From Chamaecyparis obtusa (Eukaryota; Streptophyta; Pinopsida; Cupressales; Cupressaceae), in assembly GCA_027943335.1 (NCBI GenBank), contig BSBK01002076.1, forward strand, positions 1,554,001-1,618,000: DNA of 64,000 bases, in the 5' to 3' direction. The first letter of the stretch is position 1. The number at the start of each line of letters is the position of its first letter. A model generated the notes under the pieces. That model was not told where the DNA came from, did not search any database, and saw only the letters and a list, made by a program, of their open reading frames with translations. Both the position numbers and the translations under genes were made by a program. Of this stretch, positions 48,254 through 59,800 are shown one piece after another.

Positions 48254-48991
48254 CATGTGTTTACCCAAGACCAATTACAAGTGATCAACCAAGTAGGTCT
48301 AGATTTCTAATTTTCCAAGAGGAAAAGAGAATACTCTCCTACTACTTAACCAATCACAAAATAATAAGCCTTCTAGTTAAGCTAGGTGCCTACAAAACAA
48401 ATGTAAGCAAACACATAGTTTATTTATATTTCCAAGGCAACCTACAAGAAAAAGCATTAGTAGTTTTAAGTTAAAGTATTTGACAAGCGGATCCTACATC
48501 ATAAAATGTTAGTAGGCATGAAGATATTGAGCTCTTTTGATAAGAAAGACCCTAAAAAACTGTAAGTTAGATCATAAAATCATGCAAAATAAAAGAAAAA
48601 CCATGTAAGATCATTGATTAGTCATTGTTAGAAGACCATAAAAATAGAAAATGCAAGGAAAATCAAGCAATCTCAGCAAATACTTGAACTGTGACAAAGA
48701 TAAATTTTGGCCGATAGTTAATTAGGTCATCAGAAAATCATACGATAGACCTCACAAAAGAAGGACGAGATTCCAAACTTGTGCAATATACCTTATAAAG
48801 GCAGTGTGACACTTCTCTGTATGGTAGAATGACACTTCAAAGAATGCAGTGTCAGATAGTAGTATAAAGAAATTTTTCCTAGGTATTATAAGAAATTTCG
48901 TATGACTCTTGAGTGTGCAAAAAATAAAAATTTGGAACTTGCGAGAACAAGAAATTGAAAACACAACAAATTCAGCCAAAAATGGATGTTA
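48254..48991. other. Leader of element A next to the primer site, no gene
   Basis: About 740 bp of A/T-rich DNA between B copy 2 and the primer site of element A. I see no coding sequence or further insertion. Confidence 0.5.
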
Positions 48992-49012
48992 GGCCCCACA
49001 ATGGGTGCCAAA
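48992..49012 (-). other. Candidate primer-binding site of element A
   Basis: Minus strand TTTGGCACCCATTGTGGGGC, 2 nt inside the LTR end ATCACACA. It contains TGGCACCC... as expected for pairing with a tRNA ending in ...CCA. The tRNA is not identified. Confidence 0.65.
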
Positions 49013-49014
49013 GA

Positions 49015-49457
49015 TGTGTGATAAAAATATAAAACACTTCTATGAACCATTACACTTGAGAGAAATACATGGAAGAGGATATGCCAAGAAGTGACTCATA
49101 GCTTCCTAGTTGAAGCAAGTTTAATCCTTCTCATGATGCTCATCAAATTGGCATGAAGGATTAGTGACTTGACTACTCCAAAATGAAAGATTCAAAGCTA
49201 GAGAAAGAAGCTAAGAATACAAGAATGTAAACTAAAATGATAGATTATGCTAAGAATGTATGCAAGCAATTATTAATTTAGAATGAGAATGTAAGAGCTT
49301 AAGATGATCTAGATAGTAACAAAGATTGGGACTAGAATATGCAAGATAACAAGATGGAACCCTTGAGCCAAGGAAGATCTTCCTTTTAAAGGAATTGCCT
49401 CAAGAATGAAGGGCTAAGATTAAGAGGAAAAATAATGAGTGGATGAGATGAAGAGGA
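49015..49457 (-). repeat. 5' LTR of element A, truncated by D2
   Basis: Matches the 3' LTR from its inner end to about 2165, where hAT copy D2 begins. The remaining LTR should lie beyond D2 and E, outside the window. Confidence 0.85.
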
Positions 49458-50139
49458 GAGGGTTTTTTTTAGTGGCAATTATTCTCTATTTATCGAATAT
49501 GTGCCTATCGGTGGAAGGAAATTAGCGAATAAAATGCTCCTATAGTTGTTGACCGGTTCGCCTAGATTTTATAAAATGCTCATATAGTGGTTGGATTGTT
49601 CACCACTATTTTTACGTAATATCAGTATGGTAGTCGGGTTCTTCACCCATATTTCTATTACAGTAGTCGGGTTCTTCACCACAGATTAAATTGGGTTTCT
49701 TCATCGAGGATCAACATTCGCCAAAGGCCCATTCTCCCAAGTAAAAAATTTATTTACACTAGGATCCAATTCGCCATGCATCATATATAATCGTGTCCCA
49801 ATTTCCCACCCTATTCACCCGATCAATTATTTGAAAATACGCGAGTTCACCAAATATTAGTTATTAATCATAAGCAACTATCGGCCCCTTCACCAAAATG
49901 GATGATAGAGATTATGAGGCAAAATCTGATGGCTAATATGAAAATGGTTTACTTGTAGTTGTGTATTTAAGAGATATGAGTTTCATTATTGAAACATGCC
50001 GGAGAGAAGGAGACTTCAAGAGATTTAGTTGATTCTGAGCTCACAATTGCATTTGCGATTGGTAGCGAATGACTGCCAGTCCGTAGTATCTTATAATTTA
50101 TTCAAGTAAAATTTTATTTGCAGCCTTAATTTGTTGGAG

Positions 50140-52866
50140 ATGTCACAGTCAAAGTTAAATAGGAAGAGGACTATTGCGGGTGGAGATGTCCAAGAGAGCC
50201 TGAGGCCAACGAAATGCAAAAATTTATCTTCATACTTTGGCGTGGGTAGATGCGATAGTGTTGGTCAAAGTGAGGAAGGTACATTATCAGAGGAACCTTT
50301 ACAATTTCAAGGTTCTCAACCTACACAGGAGTCTAATGAACAAATTGGGGAGCCTAATAAATCTGGTGATGAAGTTGTGGAACTTGATATCTCTGATGAA
50401 GATGACCTTGAAGAATAATTTCAAGTCAATAACTAGTACCAGGATGAAGCGATTGACTTCGGTGATGATGATGGTTTAGTTAACAGTAACACTAAAGGGA
50501 GAGGAAAATCAAAAGAAAAAACTGATCGTAAATGGGAGATGGCGAGGAGATTTAAATTTGATTGGGCAGCAAAGTATCCATTCATTGAACCCATGGACAA
50601 TCCAATTGTAGGTGAGCCACTAGTAGAATGTAGATGTACAATTTGTAGTTGGAAGTATAAAAATTAAAAGTGGTTGCAGCTTAAACTAGACACCATAGAG
50701 AAACATATTGGTAAGGTTTACGAAACCTCAATTGTTGATGGAAAGGAAATAAAAGTGGTAAGATATAAAAGAAAGGAGCAATGTCAACATAAAAGGAATG
50801 CTGAGGAATATTATTTGTTTCAAAAATTTAAGACTAAGCCTGGTGAAGTTCAAGGTTCTATTAATGCTATTTTTGCAAAAGCAAGTGAAGTAGAAGATCA
50901 CGGAAAAGCTTTCCAACTAAGTAATGTTTTCCATATTTTGAGCAGAGGGCATCCAATGACAAACTATCCAAAAATGAGTGGTTTGTTACACTTTCTAAAA
51001 GTTCCTAACTATCCTGTCACTCATTGGTCAATAAACAGTGGATGGGAATTGGCAAGTTGTATTGCCCAGGTTGAAATAGAGGATGTATAGAGAAAAATAA
51101 AATAGTCAACCTTTATTGCATTGTCCTTAGATGAAGTTACAGCAATAGATAATACATCATGGGTATGCAGGCATGTTTACACTGTATAGAATAATGTTTT
51201 CCAACCACATCTATTCATTGTTACAAAATTGAGGGACAATGTGACATCAGAAACTTTATTTCAATTAGTAAAGAACCAATTAATTGAATATGGAGGTATG
51301 GATGAATTGACAATAGCGAAGAAGTTGATCTGTGTTGGAGCAGATGGAGCTTTAGTAATGCAAGGTCAAAGGAATGGTCTTTGAACAAAGATGCAGGCTT
51401 CTTGTTCAACATATGTTGTTGGAATTCATTGTATGGCCCATAGGATGAATCTTGATTTTATAGTTGTGAAGAAGTTTCCTTTAGTAAACAAGGTTGAAGA
51501 TTTAGTAAGAGAGTTGTACTCATATTTTTGTCGAGGTCCCAAACATTTTAGGAAATTTTAGCACTTTGCTGATGGAATTACCAATGGAAAGAAACTTCTT
51601 AAAGATGTTGATACCAGATGGATCTCTTTGGATGGACCAGCGCATCGAGTTTTTTCCGAATATCAATCTTTGATTAGACTAATGTATGAAAATCAGGACA
51701 ATGCAAAAAATTAGAGATGTGGTGACCTGCTTCGGAGGTTAAGAAATATAGAGACACTTTTGACTTTAGCATCTCTTCTTCCCATGCTAGAAGAAATGGC
51801 GTTCATTATGAAAAAAGGCCAACAAAGAGCCATGTATATTGCAAAATATGCTCAATTGTGTAAAATGTCATGCCAAGCCCTCGATAGTCTCTATCGAAAT
51901 GACCTAAATTTATCCAATGAAAGATTTAATCACTGGTGGAAAATAAAAAATTTGGACAATCTTGATAATTATTTAAAGATTGTTGAAAATGGGGATTTAT
52001 GTATTTGTGTAAGAGGATTTTAGATACCAATGTACTACAGTGCTCCAAAGAAGCGAGCTACAAGAGTTACAAGGGAAGAGTTTACCAAGATCATCGAGTC
52101 TATAGTAGGTAATGCAAGGGACATAGCCTATAAAGTTTCCTCTAAAATAAGATCCTGATTCCCATATGAACAACTACTTGAGGCCATGGAAATTGTGTTT
52201 CCTCAATATTGGTCGTTAAATTCTAAGGAAGATTATCGTAATAGGCTGATGACTTTGATAAAGGAATTTTTCAAATCTGTAGAATTCGTGACAATCAATG
52301 GAATTTTAGATGAGGGTATTCTTAGACAACAATCAGGTACTTTTGCAAGGACTATGAGGCATCAATATCAATTAATACATAACCCACATGAAGAGGGCTC
52401 AACAACAAGGCTTTGGATAGAACTAAAACAGAGCACAATGTTGCGTGAAGAAATTTTAGAGTTCTTCAAGCTTGCTGATCTATGTCAGACCATGATATTG
52501 GGTTCAGTGGAGGATGAGAGAGTTTTTAGTGCTTTGGGCTTCCTAAAATCAAAGCTAAGAAACAAACTAGACAAGAATTTGGAAACATGCTTGAGGGTCT
52601 ACACATCTAGGTATGATGTCAATACTTTTCCTTATCAAAAAGCAATGGAAATCTTGAAGAAATGATGCAAAAGAAGAGGGTTGGGAAACACCATTAACCA
52701 ATCTCCGACAGCAAGACCGAGTATGACAAGTACTGGTGGCGATGGGAGTCATAGAAGCGGAGGTCATAGTGAAGAAGGCACAAACGAAAATGAAGAGAAC
52801 AATGAAGAAACTGGAATACCAAAATTGGAAGATGATGATGATGCAGAGATGAATTGGCAAATTTAG
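50140..52866 (+). pseudogene. hAT transposase of D2
   Basis: Collinear with the D1 transposase, same start (ATGTCACAGTC) and stop (TAG 52864), about 908 codons in one frame without frameshift. BED finger (CRCTICSWK, near 50630), first Asp in ALSLDEVTAIDN (near 51125), second in CVGADGALVM (near 51340), HCMAHRMNLDF (near 51430) and catalytic Glu in GSVEDERVFSALGFLKSKLR (near 52515). Twelve internal stops, seven of them TAG. It keeps the DTRW box that D1 lost by deletion (KDVDTRWISLDGPAHR, near 51607). Catalytic residues are intact in both copies, so the family was active until recently relative to its decay. Confidence 0.93.
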
Positions 52867-53250
52867 GAAATTTCTACCAAATTAGCAGTAGCAATAAATA
52901 GGTATTTTTTTGAACTTATTAACTACTATATCCTATCATTCAATGTTCATTTTAGAAAAGAAAGAATGTATTATGTTTCATCATTAAAATTTGAGAACAA
53001 AGAGTATTATTACTATAGAGTGTAGTTTGTAACTTTGTATCATATCATCAATGATTATTCATATTTGAATTTGAAATTCCTGAATGAAATATTTTATTCC
53101 AATAGCATATAACAGAGTAAATCAACTAAGAATAACTAAATAAAATAGAGTAACTCAACATACATTGAATTGGAAAACATGAAAATTAGATAGAGCACAA
53201 TTTGTTTTGTATTCATTTGCAATATATTAAAATTTACAGTAGTTCAAAAT

Positions 53251-53578
53251 TCAGAGAAATATTTGTAGGCCAGTCCAAACATCCTTTGATGGCAGAATAA
53301 TTTGGTTCATAATATAGTCACACTCCTGCAACTTCGTTAGCAATTCATATTTGGAAGTGTGACTTGACATCACTATTGCTTCTAAAACTCCATTCAAAGA
53401 TCTCACTAGTTTGATGAAATCCATGAATGTATCTAGAGATATGTTTGTAGGAAGAAAGTGTAAATCAGTATTTATTTTGTGTTGCAACCTTATTTTGTAA
53501 TTTTCTCTTCCAATGAAGTTATTTGCGTCAAATCCCTTAGGCAAACCAAGACTTTCCATATTTGCTTTCCTTTGTTCC
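53251..53578 (-). pseudogene. 3' end of the D2 second gene
   Basis: Encodes the last 100 or so residues (MESLGLPKGFDANNFIGREN..., SSHTSKYELLTKLQECDYIM, NQIILPSKDVWTGL) and stops at 53251. It aligns with the end of the D1 gene across the R insertion, which shows what the uninterrupted sequence looked like. It has CGA where D1 has TGA (FIGREN versus FIG-stop-EN). Its upstream part is cut off by the LTR of element E. Confidence 0.92.
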
Positions 53579-56500
53579 TGTTAGGCTATTTTTCTAGTCA
53601 TTGCAAAGTCCCAGGAAAATGGCATTTTTCCCTGTAGTCTTTGTTTTGTTGTCTCTACCTGCTCTTGGCACCATGCTCTTTAGTGTGTCACCTTGCTTTA
53701 GTCCAAATTGCATTTCCTGATTCGCCAGACCCAGAAAGTTTTTCAAGCCCTAGGGTCCGTGGGAAGCATCTTTAAAATTTGCCACAGTGTCGAAAACCCA
53801 CAGTGTTTTCAAAAGTCCATGATGTTTTCGATGCTTTACCAATAACCTGTGTTGTTTTTGACCCTTTGTCTTCTAGCTTTGTGCACTTACCTATTGACAT
53901 GTCAGAAACTTTGTGTGTTTTTGATCCTCTTTCATCGAAAACATTTTGTGTTTTTGACCTCGCACTAGTTCCTTGTTTGCTGATGTTCCCTCAACTATGC
54001 AAGTCCGATGGGATGGTGGGTCCAGGCTCTTCCTAATTGGCTATCGCATGGTTGCATGTTAGACTTTTCTAACATGGGATCATGCAACCGCTTGCCACCT
54101 GTCCGTGCGGGTCCTAGTTTCTATTCAGCTACCTGGCGGTCTACTTTCCCTCAAGTGCACAAGTGCGATGTCTGGTGGGACCTAGTTTCCGGATTGGGCA
54201 GAGGGTCCTGACGTGTCAGAGCATCAATGATTGTCATTAAAGCATGAAGGACTTGTTAAGGCTATGTGCTTTTGTGACAACCGTCTGATCCTCTGAAAGG
54301 GTAAGGCTTCTTTGGTGTGGTCCCGAAGGCAGACATGTGGTGGCTTTGGGTTGGCTGATGCATGGCCGCATGTCAGACTTTTCTGACATGCGATCATGCG
54401 ACCAAGTGACATGTGTCCGCGGTGCTAAGGTGGATTTGTTGTCAGGCGGGCCCGCGTTGAAAGCTTTTAATCAACGGTCGGCACATGATCTTAAGGAATG
54501 TTCCCACCACTTCTGATCATGCACCATTTGTTGATCTAGCATCTTCTCTATGCGATGCAAGTGGGACCATCTACCACATGGAGCTTAGTTGCTATGTTCC
54601 TATTGGTTGATGTGGATGTGCTCAGAAGTGGGGCCGTTGTCAGATGGGTCTGTGACAGATAGATCTAACAATCGGCGTAAGTTCTCATGCGATTTGTTAG
54701 AGCCATGAGATCTTATGCCAGCGGTTCATTTCAAAGGCTTAAGGAAAGTGGGTTCCATGTAAGGATGACTGGGCATGAACTGCAAATGGTTTGGCAACAT
54801 GTGGCATCGGGTGAACCCGGTTGGAGTCTAGTGTTTGGTGGTCCAGATAAAAGGGTGGCAATGCCGATAAGATGTACTCTTGTCATGCATTCGTGGGAAG
54901 ATTTGGTGATTCGCTAGTTTGTCTAGCGACTTGGCGAATGGTGGTCACGGAGTCGCTAGATTTTTAGCAAAAGGTGCAAAGATTTTGCGAACTGGAAAAA
55001 GTTCTTCAGTTGCCAGTTCACCAAGGTGGGGTCGGTGTTTGCAGTGACAGGGTGGTAATCTCATGGCTTGTCATGTGTTTGCATAGCCCAAGTTTCAGCT
55101 ATGTGATGATATGACCCCTGTTGGTCGTTGTGGTTGCCGAGTTGTGTGGGTCCATGGTGCCATGTTGTTGACGTGCCCATTTTTTGTTCATCGAGGGATT
55201 TATGAGGTGGCCGAAGACTTTTCTGGGTGGTTTGTGACAGCATTGTGTGGTTAATAAAGCCGTCGTAGCATGATCGCAAGGGTTAGTTTGGTGCCTTGTG
55301 ATCATGTGACCAAGGCACATGTTCAGCCCAGTTTCCTATGGTAGATAGATTGATGACCGTGCGACTGTGCCACTGAAGAAATTTTGAGGTTGCCAAGCCC
55401 GGGAAAGATAAAGAGGATCTACGGTCAGGACTTAAAGTTGACAAAGATTTAAACGATGGCCGTCAATTTGCTACTAAAGCCATGAAGTGACCATTGGAAT
55501 TCAAATTCAAATCTACAGAGGGTTTCCTATGACCAAAGGACTAGTTTTCAATGCTTTCTCGGTAGTTTTTGATCTGGTTGGTGGCACCGGTTGTTGCGAA
55601 GTGGTCCAGGGGCTATGTGGTCATTTGCAGAGGTGATTTTATACCTGGTTCCATGTGGTTTTGAGCTTGAGGAATTGTTTGCAGGTAGTGATTAGATTGA
55701 TTTTAATGGCATTCCTGGTGTACTATGTTGAGCTCGCAGATTTTCATGATTGTTGATATGCTAGAGATTTGTTTTCTCCAGGTTGCTTATGCTTCTTGCC
55801 CCTGTAGTAAATTTTGTGACTATTTGAATTGGTTGGGTGGTTGAGACCTTAGCCCTGGCTATCTGAAGCTTGTTGCATCCGATCTTGAGGATACCAAGGC
55901 AGCTAGTGGTATAAGTTGCAGAATCTTTGATTTTGCAAGGGTTCCAAAATCTTGTTGCTTTTGGTCCTTGGTTTCTGACTATAATATACAGATAAAGGTC
56001 TGATTAGGTGCCTTTTTCTCATCTTGGTGTCATTCTAATTGTATGTTGATTCTAGATTTGTTAATGAAAACATCATTGAATCCCAATCTTGTATCTTGTG
56101 TATGTCTTCTTGCTTGTCTCTGAGCTCATATATGTTAATGTCACAAAGTGTGTTAATGTATGGTAAACAAAGAGTATTTTGAATTCATCTTTGAGTTTCT
56201 AACAAAGTTAGGCTTAAAGCCTTCTAGGTGAATTCAGTGAGTTTGCAGCTAGGTATAAAATTTGATGTCCTTGTGCTTGAGGGAAAGGAGTAATAGGCAA
56301 AGCACTTACCCTGGTTTCCATTGTGTTTAACTTAAGGTATTTAGTTGAAGTATATGGTTGGGTGACTCTTAGCCCTAGGATAAGGCACTGGTCCTTTCTT
56401 TTGAAGTCATGGTTAACAACCACACAAACATAAACATTCATTTGATAAGCCTTTTATTGACTTGTGTTGAGCATTGTATACATCATTTTGAGACTCCTTT

Positions 56501-56691
56501 GAAGAAGTGAGTCAAGGGTACACCCGTCTGAGCATTGAGGCTCAAAGAGTAGAAGGATCTTTTGATCCTTATTAGTTGGCCCTCTTCCTTGTGGACTTTG
56601 GAGTGGTGATAGAGTCAGGATTTTATTTAAATTGTCCATCAAAGTGTAAATCTGCAAGTTGAAGATCAAAGGGAATAATTCACAACCAACA
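53579..56691 (+). repeat. 5' LTR of element E
   Basis: 3,113 bp, TGTTAGGC...AACCAACA. Contains imperfect hairpins of the GCATGTCAGACTTTTCTGACATGC type near 54042-54096, 54354-54408 and 55264-55316, and a block of GGCGAAT/TCGCTAG words near 54905-55000. Similar, inverted sequence lies inside D1 at 10.9-12.47 kb. Short open frames in the LTR are not supported as genes. Confidence 0.9.
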
Positions 56692-56694
56692 AAA

Positions 56695-56712
56695 TGGTGA
56701 CTCCGCTGGGGA
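56695..56712 (+). other. Primer-binding site of element E
   Basis: TGGTGACTCCGCTGGGGA, 3 nt after the LTR end. Close to the TGGCGACTCTGCTGGGGA-type site common in Tat/Ogre gypsy elements (usually assigned to tRNA-Arg, from memory). Confidence 0.85.
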
Positions 56713-56873
56713 CAACTATGAAGATATGCATTTGTTAAGAGTCAGTGATTCTACTAGGGAGAATCTAAAGAGAAAGGTATAAGTGTGTTCTTGTTTTCCT
56801 GTTGTTTTGAAGTTTTCCCATCTAGGTGGGTGGCGACTCAAAGGTTTGAACTAGTACAACATATTGAAGAAGC

Positions 56874-59800
56874 ATGGATAAGAGGAGAAATACTAGGTCA
56901 TATGTTAGAAAGAATCCAAAGGTCACTCTGGAGAAATTTCTTGGATAGGGAAACAAGAGCTGGATTAGAAGGAATGGTGAGCCTACCAGTGCTCCCATGA
57001 GAGAACAGAGAAATGCTAGAGCCAGAAGACCACATGTATCCTCAAGTGAGGGTGGTTCACAAAATAGAGTTTCTAGATCAGATGATGGTCACTCTGAAGA
57101 GAGATTCTATGATACCCCTAAAGCTGCATTTCATGACAAAGGTCCATTGCCTATAGGTCAGAATGAACAAAATAGAGGTGTGAGTTTAGAGGTTGACCTG
57201 GATCTCGATGAAGATCAATTCAGAAGAGAACCCATGAGACATGGGCAAGTTCACTTCCCATATCAAAATCTTCCTGATGTGGATGTGTCATCTGGTTCTG
57301 ATGACATTATGGTAGATCCTGATGACTTGAATGCATTGATGTTATAGTTGGTAGAGTAGGATGCCATACATGAAAGATTACAAGAGGAGAGAGAGGCTGA
57401 AAAGGTAAATGCTTTGATAGAGAGGCAGTCTCTTCTGAGAAAAATAAATGAAATGAAGGAGAGAAACAAGATTCTTGCTTCTGCTCCTAAAATGTTGCAG
57501 CATGATGTTTTTGGTGATCTTGATGCCTTGAGGAGTGAGAAAGAATGCTTACTGCAGGATCATGAATTTGAAAATGAGGGCCCTGTGGTTAGACAAGTGC
57601 AAAGTTATGTCCCTTTGCCTAAAGATAAGGATGGGCACAGGATTACTAGACCTGCTATTATTATAAATGAGAAAGGAAAGCAGAAGATGGTGAGTGACCA
57701 AGCAAGCAAACCAGTAACAATACTAGGGATCCCACCACCTGATTCAAATAAGGACATTGAAATGGAGAGAAGGAGACAAGAAATTGAGGACCTTGCAAGA
57801 GAACTAGAGAGAGCTAAGGTTGACGCTGCCATTGTAGAAAAGAAAAGGAAGATCCAATTTTTGTAGGCTTCTTCAGCTAATGCTCTTGGCCCATCTGCTA
57901 CTGAACTAGGTATGCCATCTATGACTACTGCTATTCCACTTAGTAATGCTACTAGTTCTTTTCCTTCTTCATCTACTAGGATAGGTGCAGATCCTTGGTA
58001 GCAGTCAAATGCATAGATAAATGTAGATGCTAATGTTGATCCTAGGGTTAACACTAGTTTGAGCTTTCAAAGAAGACCTATGCAATTAGAAGGCTATAGG
58101 CAAATAAGTTTTGATGGAATTCCTCGCTATCCAAATGCTTTTCCAAATGATATTAGAGATAAAGTACCTAAGTTTGCTGGTAATAATGCTATTAGTTGTG
58201 AAGAGCATCTTAGGTTATTTGTTGATATGCTTAATGATTATGAGGTAGAGCATGAGGATGTTGTCATGAAATTTTTTGTTCAATCTCTAATGGAGGATGC
58301 TAGAGATTGGTTTAAGAGGCTTCCAGATAAGTGTATTGATACTTGGGACTCTTTTGAGAAATGTTTCAAGGAGCACTATGGTGATAGGCCTAATGCTAGC
58401 TTCATGTTGAATGAATTCAATACCATAAGAAAAAATCATAATGAGTCTACAGCTGAGTTCAACATGAGATTTCAGAAAGGTATGCACAAGTTGTTCCAAG
58501 TCATGCAGTTGGATGACAATGTCTGTCTGACTACATACTTCAATGCATTTGATGGGAAGATGGGATATTTATTAAGGGATAAAGAACCAAGAACTCTTAA
58601 GGATGCTTTTAGGATTGCTGTCAATATTGAAAACAACATGAAAATATCAGGAAAGTTGGGTGGAAAGAGAGATGACCCAAAGTTGTTTGGGGATAGGAAA
58701 TACAAAAAATAAAATGATAAGAATGTTGGATCTAGGAGGCAAGAAGATAAATTGGATAAGGTGCTTAATGCATTGAAGGATTTGAAGGCACCTACAAATA
58801 GGGACATTAGTTCTCCTACCAATGAGAGGCCTCAGTTCAACAACATTTTCAGTAAGTAGAATAGACTGCAGAATTACCCCTACAACACCCAATGGAAGGA
58901 TGGCAAGCCTATTGTCCCTGCTACAAGAGGAAATAATGATAGAGGTGTCCCTGACCCTCTACAGAAAGCTTCAATAAATGTCATGGAGAATGTACCATGG
59001 TGTGTTGCATGGCAGTCCCCTCATTCTGCAGAGCATTGTGTGGCTGCACAATTTATGGCTGCAAATCAAGATTGTGGCGATGAGGAGATAGAACAAGAAG
59101 AAGAACAAGATGATGTTGGATGCAACATGGTTTCTTCATATCTAGGATATGAAGATGATTCTAATTTTGATGAAGAGGCAGATGTGAATGTGAAGAGACA
59201 TAATCAAGCCCTTTTTCATCAAGAGGTTTTTTCTGATGGTGAATGCGTTGATCAAAAAACATGTAACATGAAATCTTCTCCCAAGCCAGTAAATTTGAGA
59301 AGACCTTCTAGAGAGGAGATGGAGAGGATTACTGCAGAAATGATTGCCCAGGTGCAAACTAGAGGCATGGTGGCAAGGAACATAAATGAGAAAGCTATAG
59401 GAATGTTTATAAAGAGTATCAACTCTAGAGAACCTAATGAGAACAAATCAAAGGTTGATCACATGGTGAAATTAAAGAATGTAAAAAGTAAACATTGTGA
59501 GTCTAAGGGAGTTGGAATTGAAAAGATCTCTTGTGAGATTGAGAAGCCAGTTAACACAATGGCTAAGATTGAAAAAATGAAGGTGGTCAATACACCTAAT
59601 ATCTCAGACAAGCAAAAAGATGTTAAGGCGGTGCAGATTGAGATTCCTACTTCTACCCCTATTGACATGTTATCTGTATTGTCACAAATTACAGTTAAGG
59701 TTCCATTGTTAGAATTGTTGAGGATCCCTGAACATAAAGATAAAGCTATTGCATGGGTTGGTAATACTCACAAAAATGATACTTAATGCAGTGAATCTCA

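Larger units (their letters stand above)
49458..53578 (+). mobile_element. D2: second copy of the two-gene hAT, inverted relative to D1 and truncated by element E
   Basis: Left end (A)GAGGGTTTTTTTTAGTGG is a mutated form of the D1 end CAGGGATTTTTTTAGTGG. It is followed by about 0.68 kb of subterminal DNA with GGCGAAT-like words, the transposase gene (+), a 385-bp intergenic gap and the 3' end of the second gene (-), where element E is inserted at 53579. The other end lies outside the window if it survives. Confidence 0.88.

Noticed and set aside
53779..55320. Several short ORFs between 53.8 and 55.3 kb
   Set aside because: They lie within the 5' LTR of E, overlap hairpins and match nothing recognisable.
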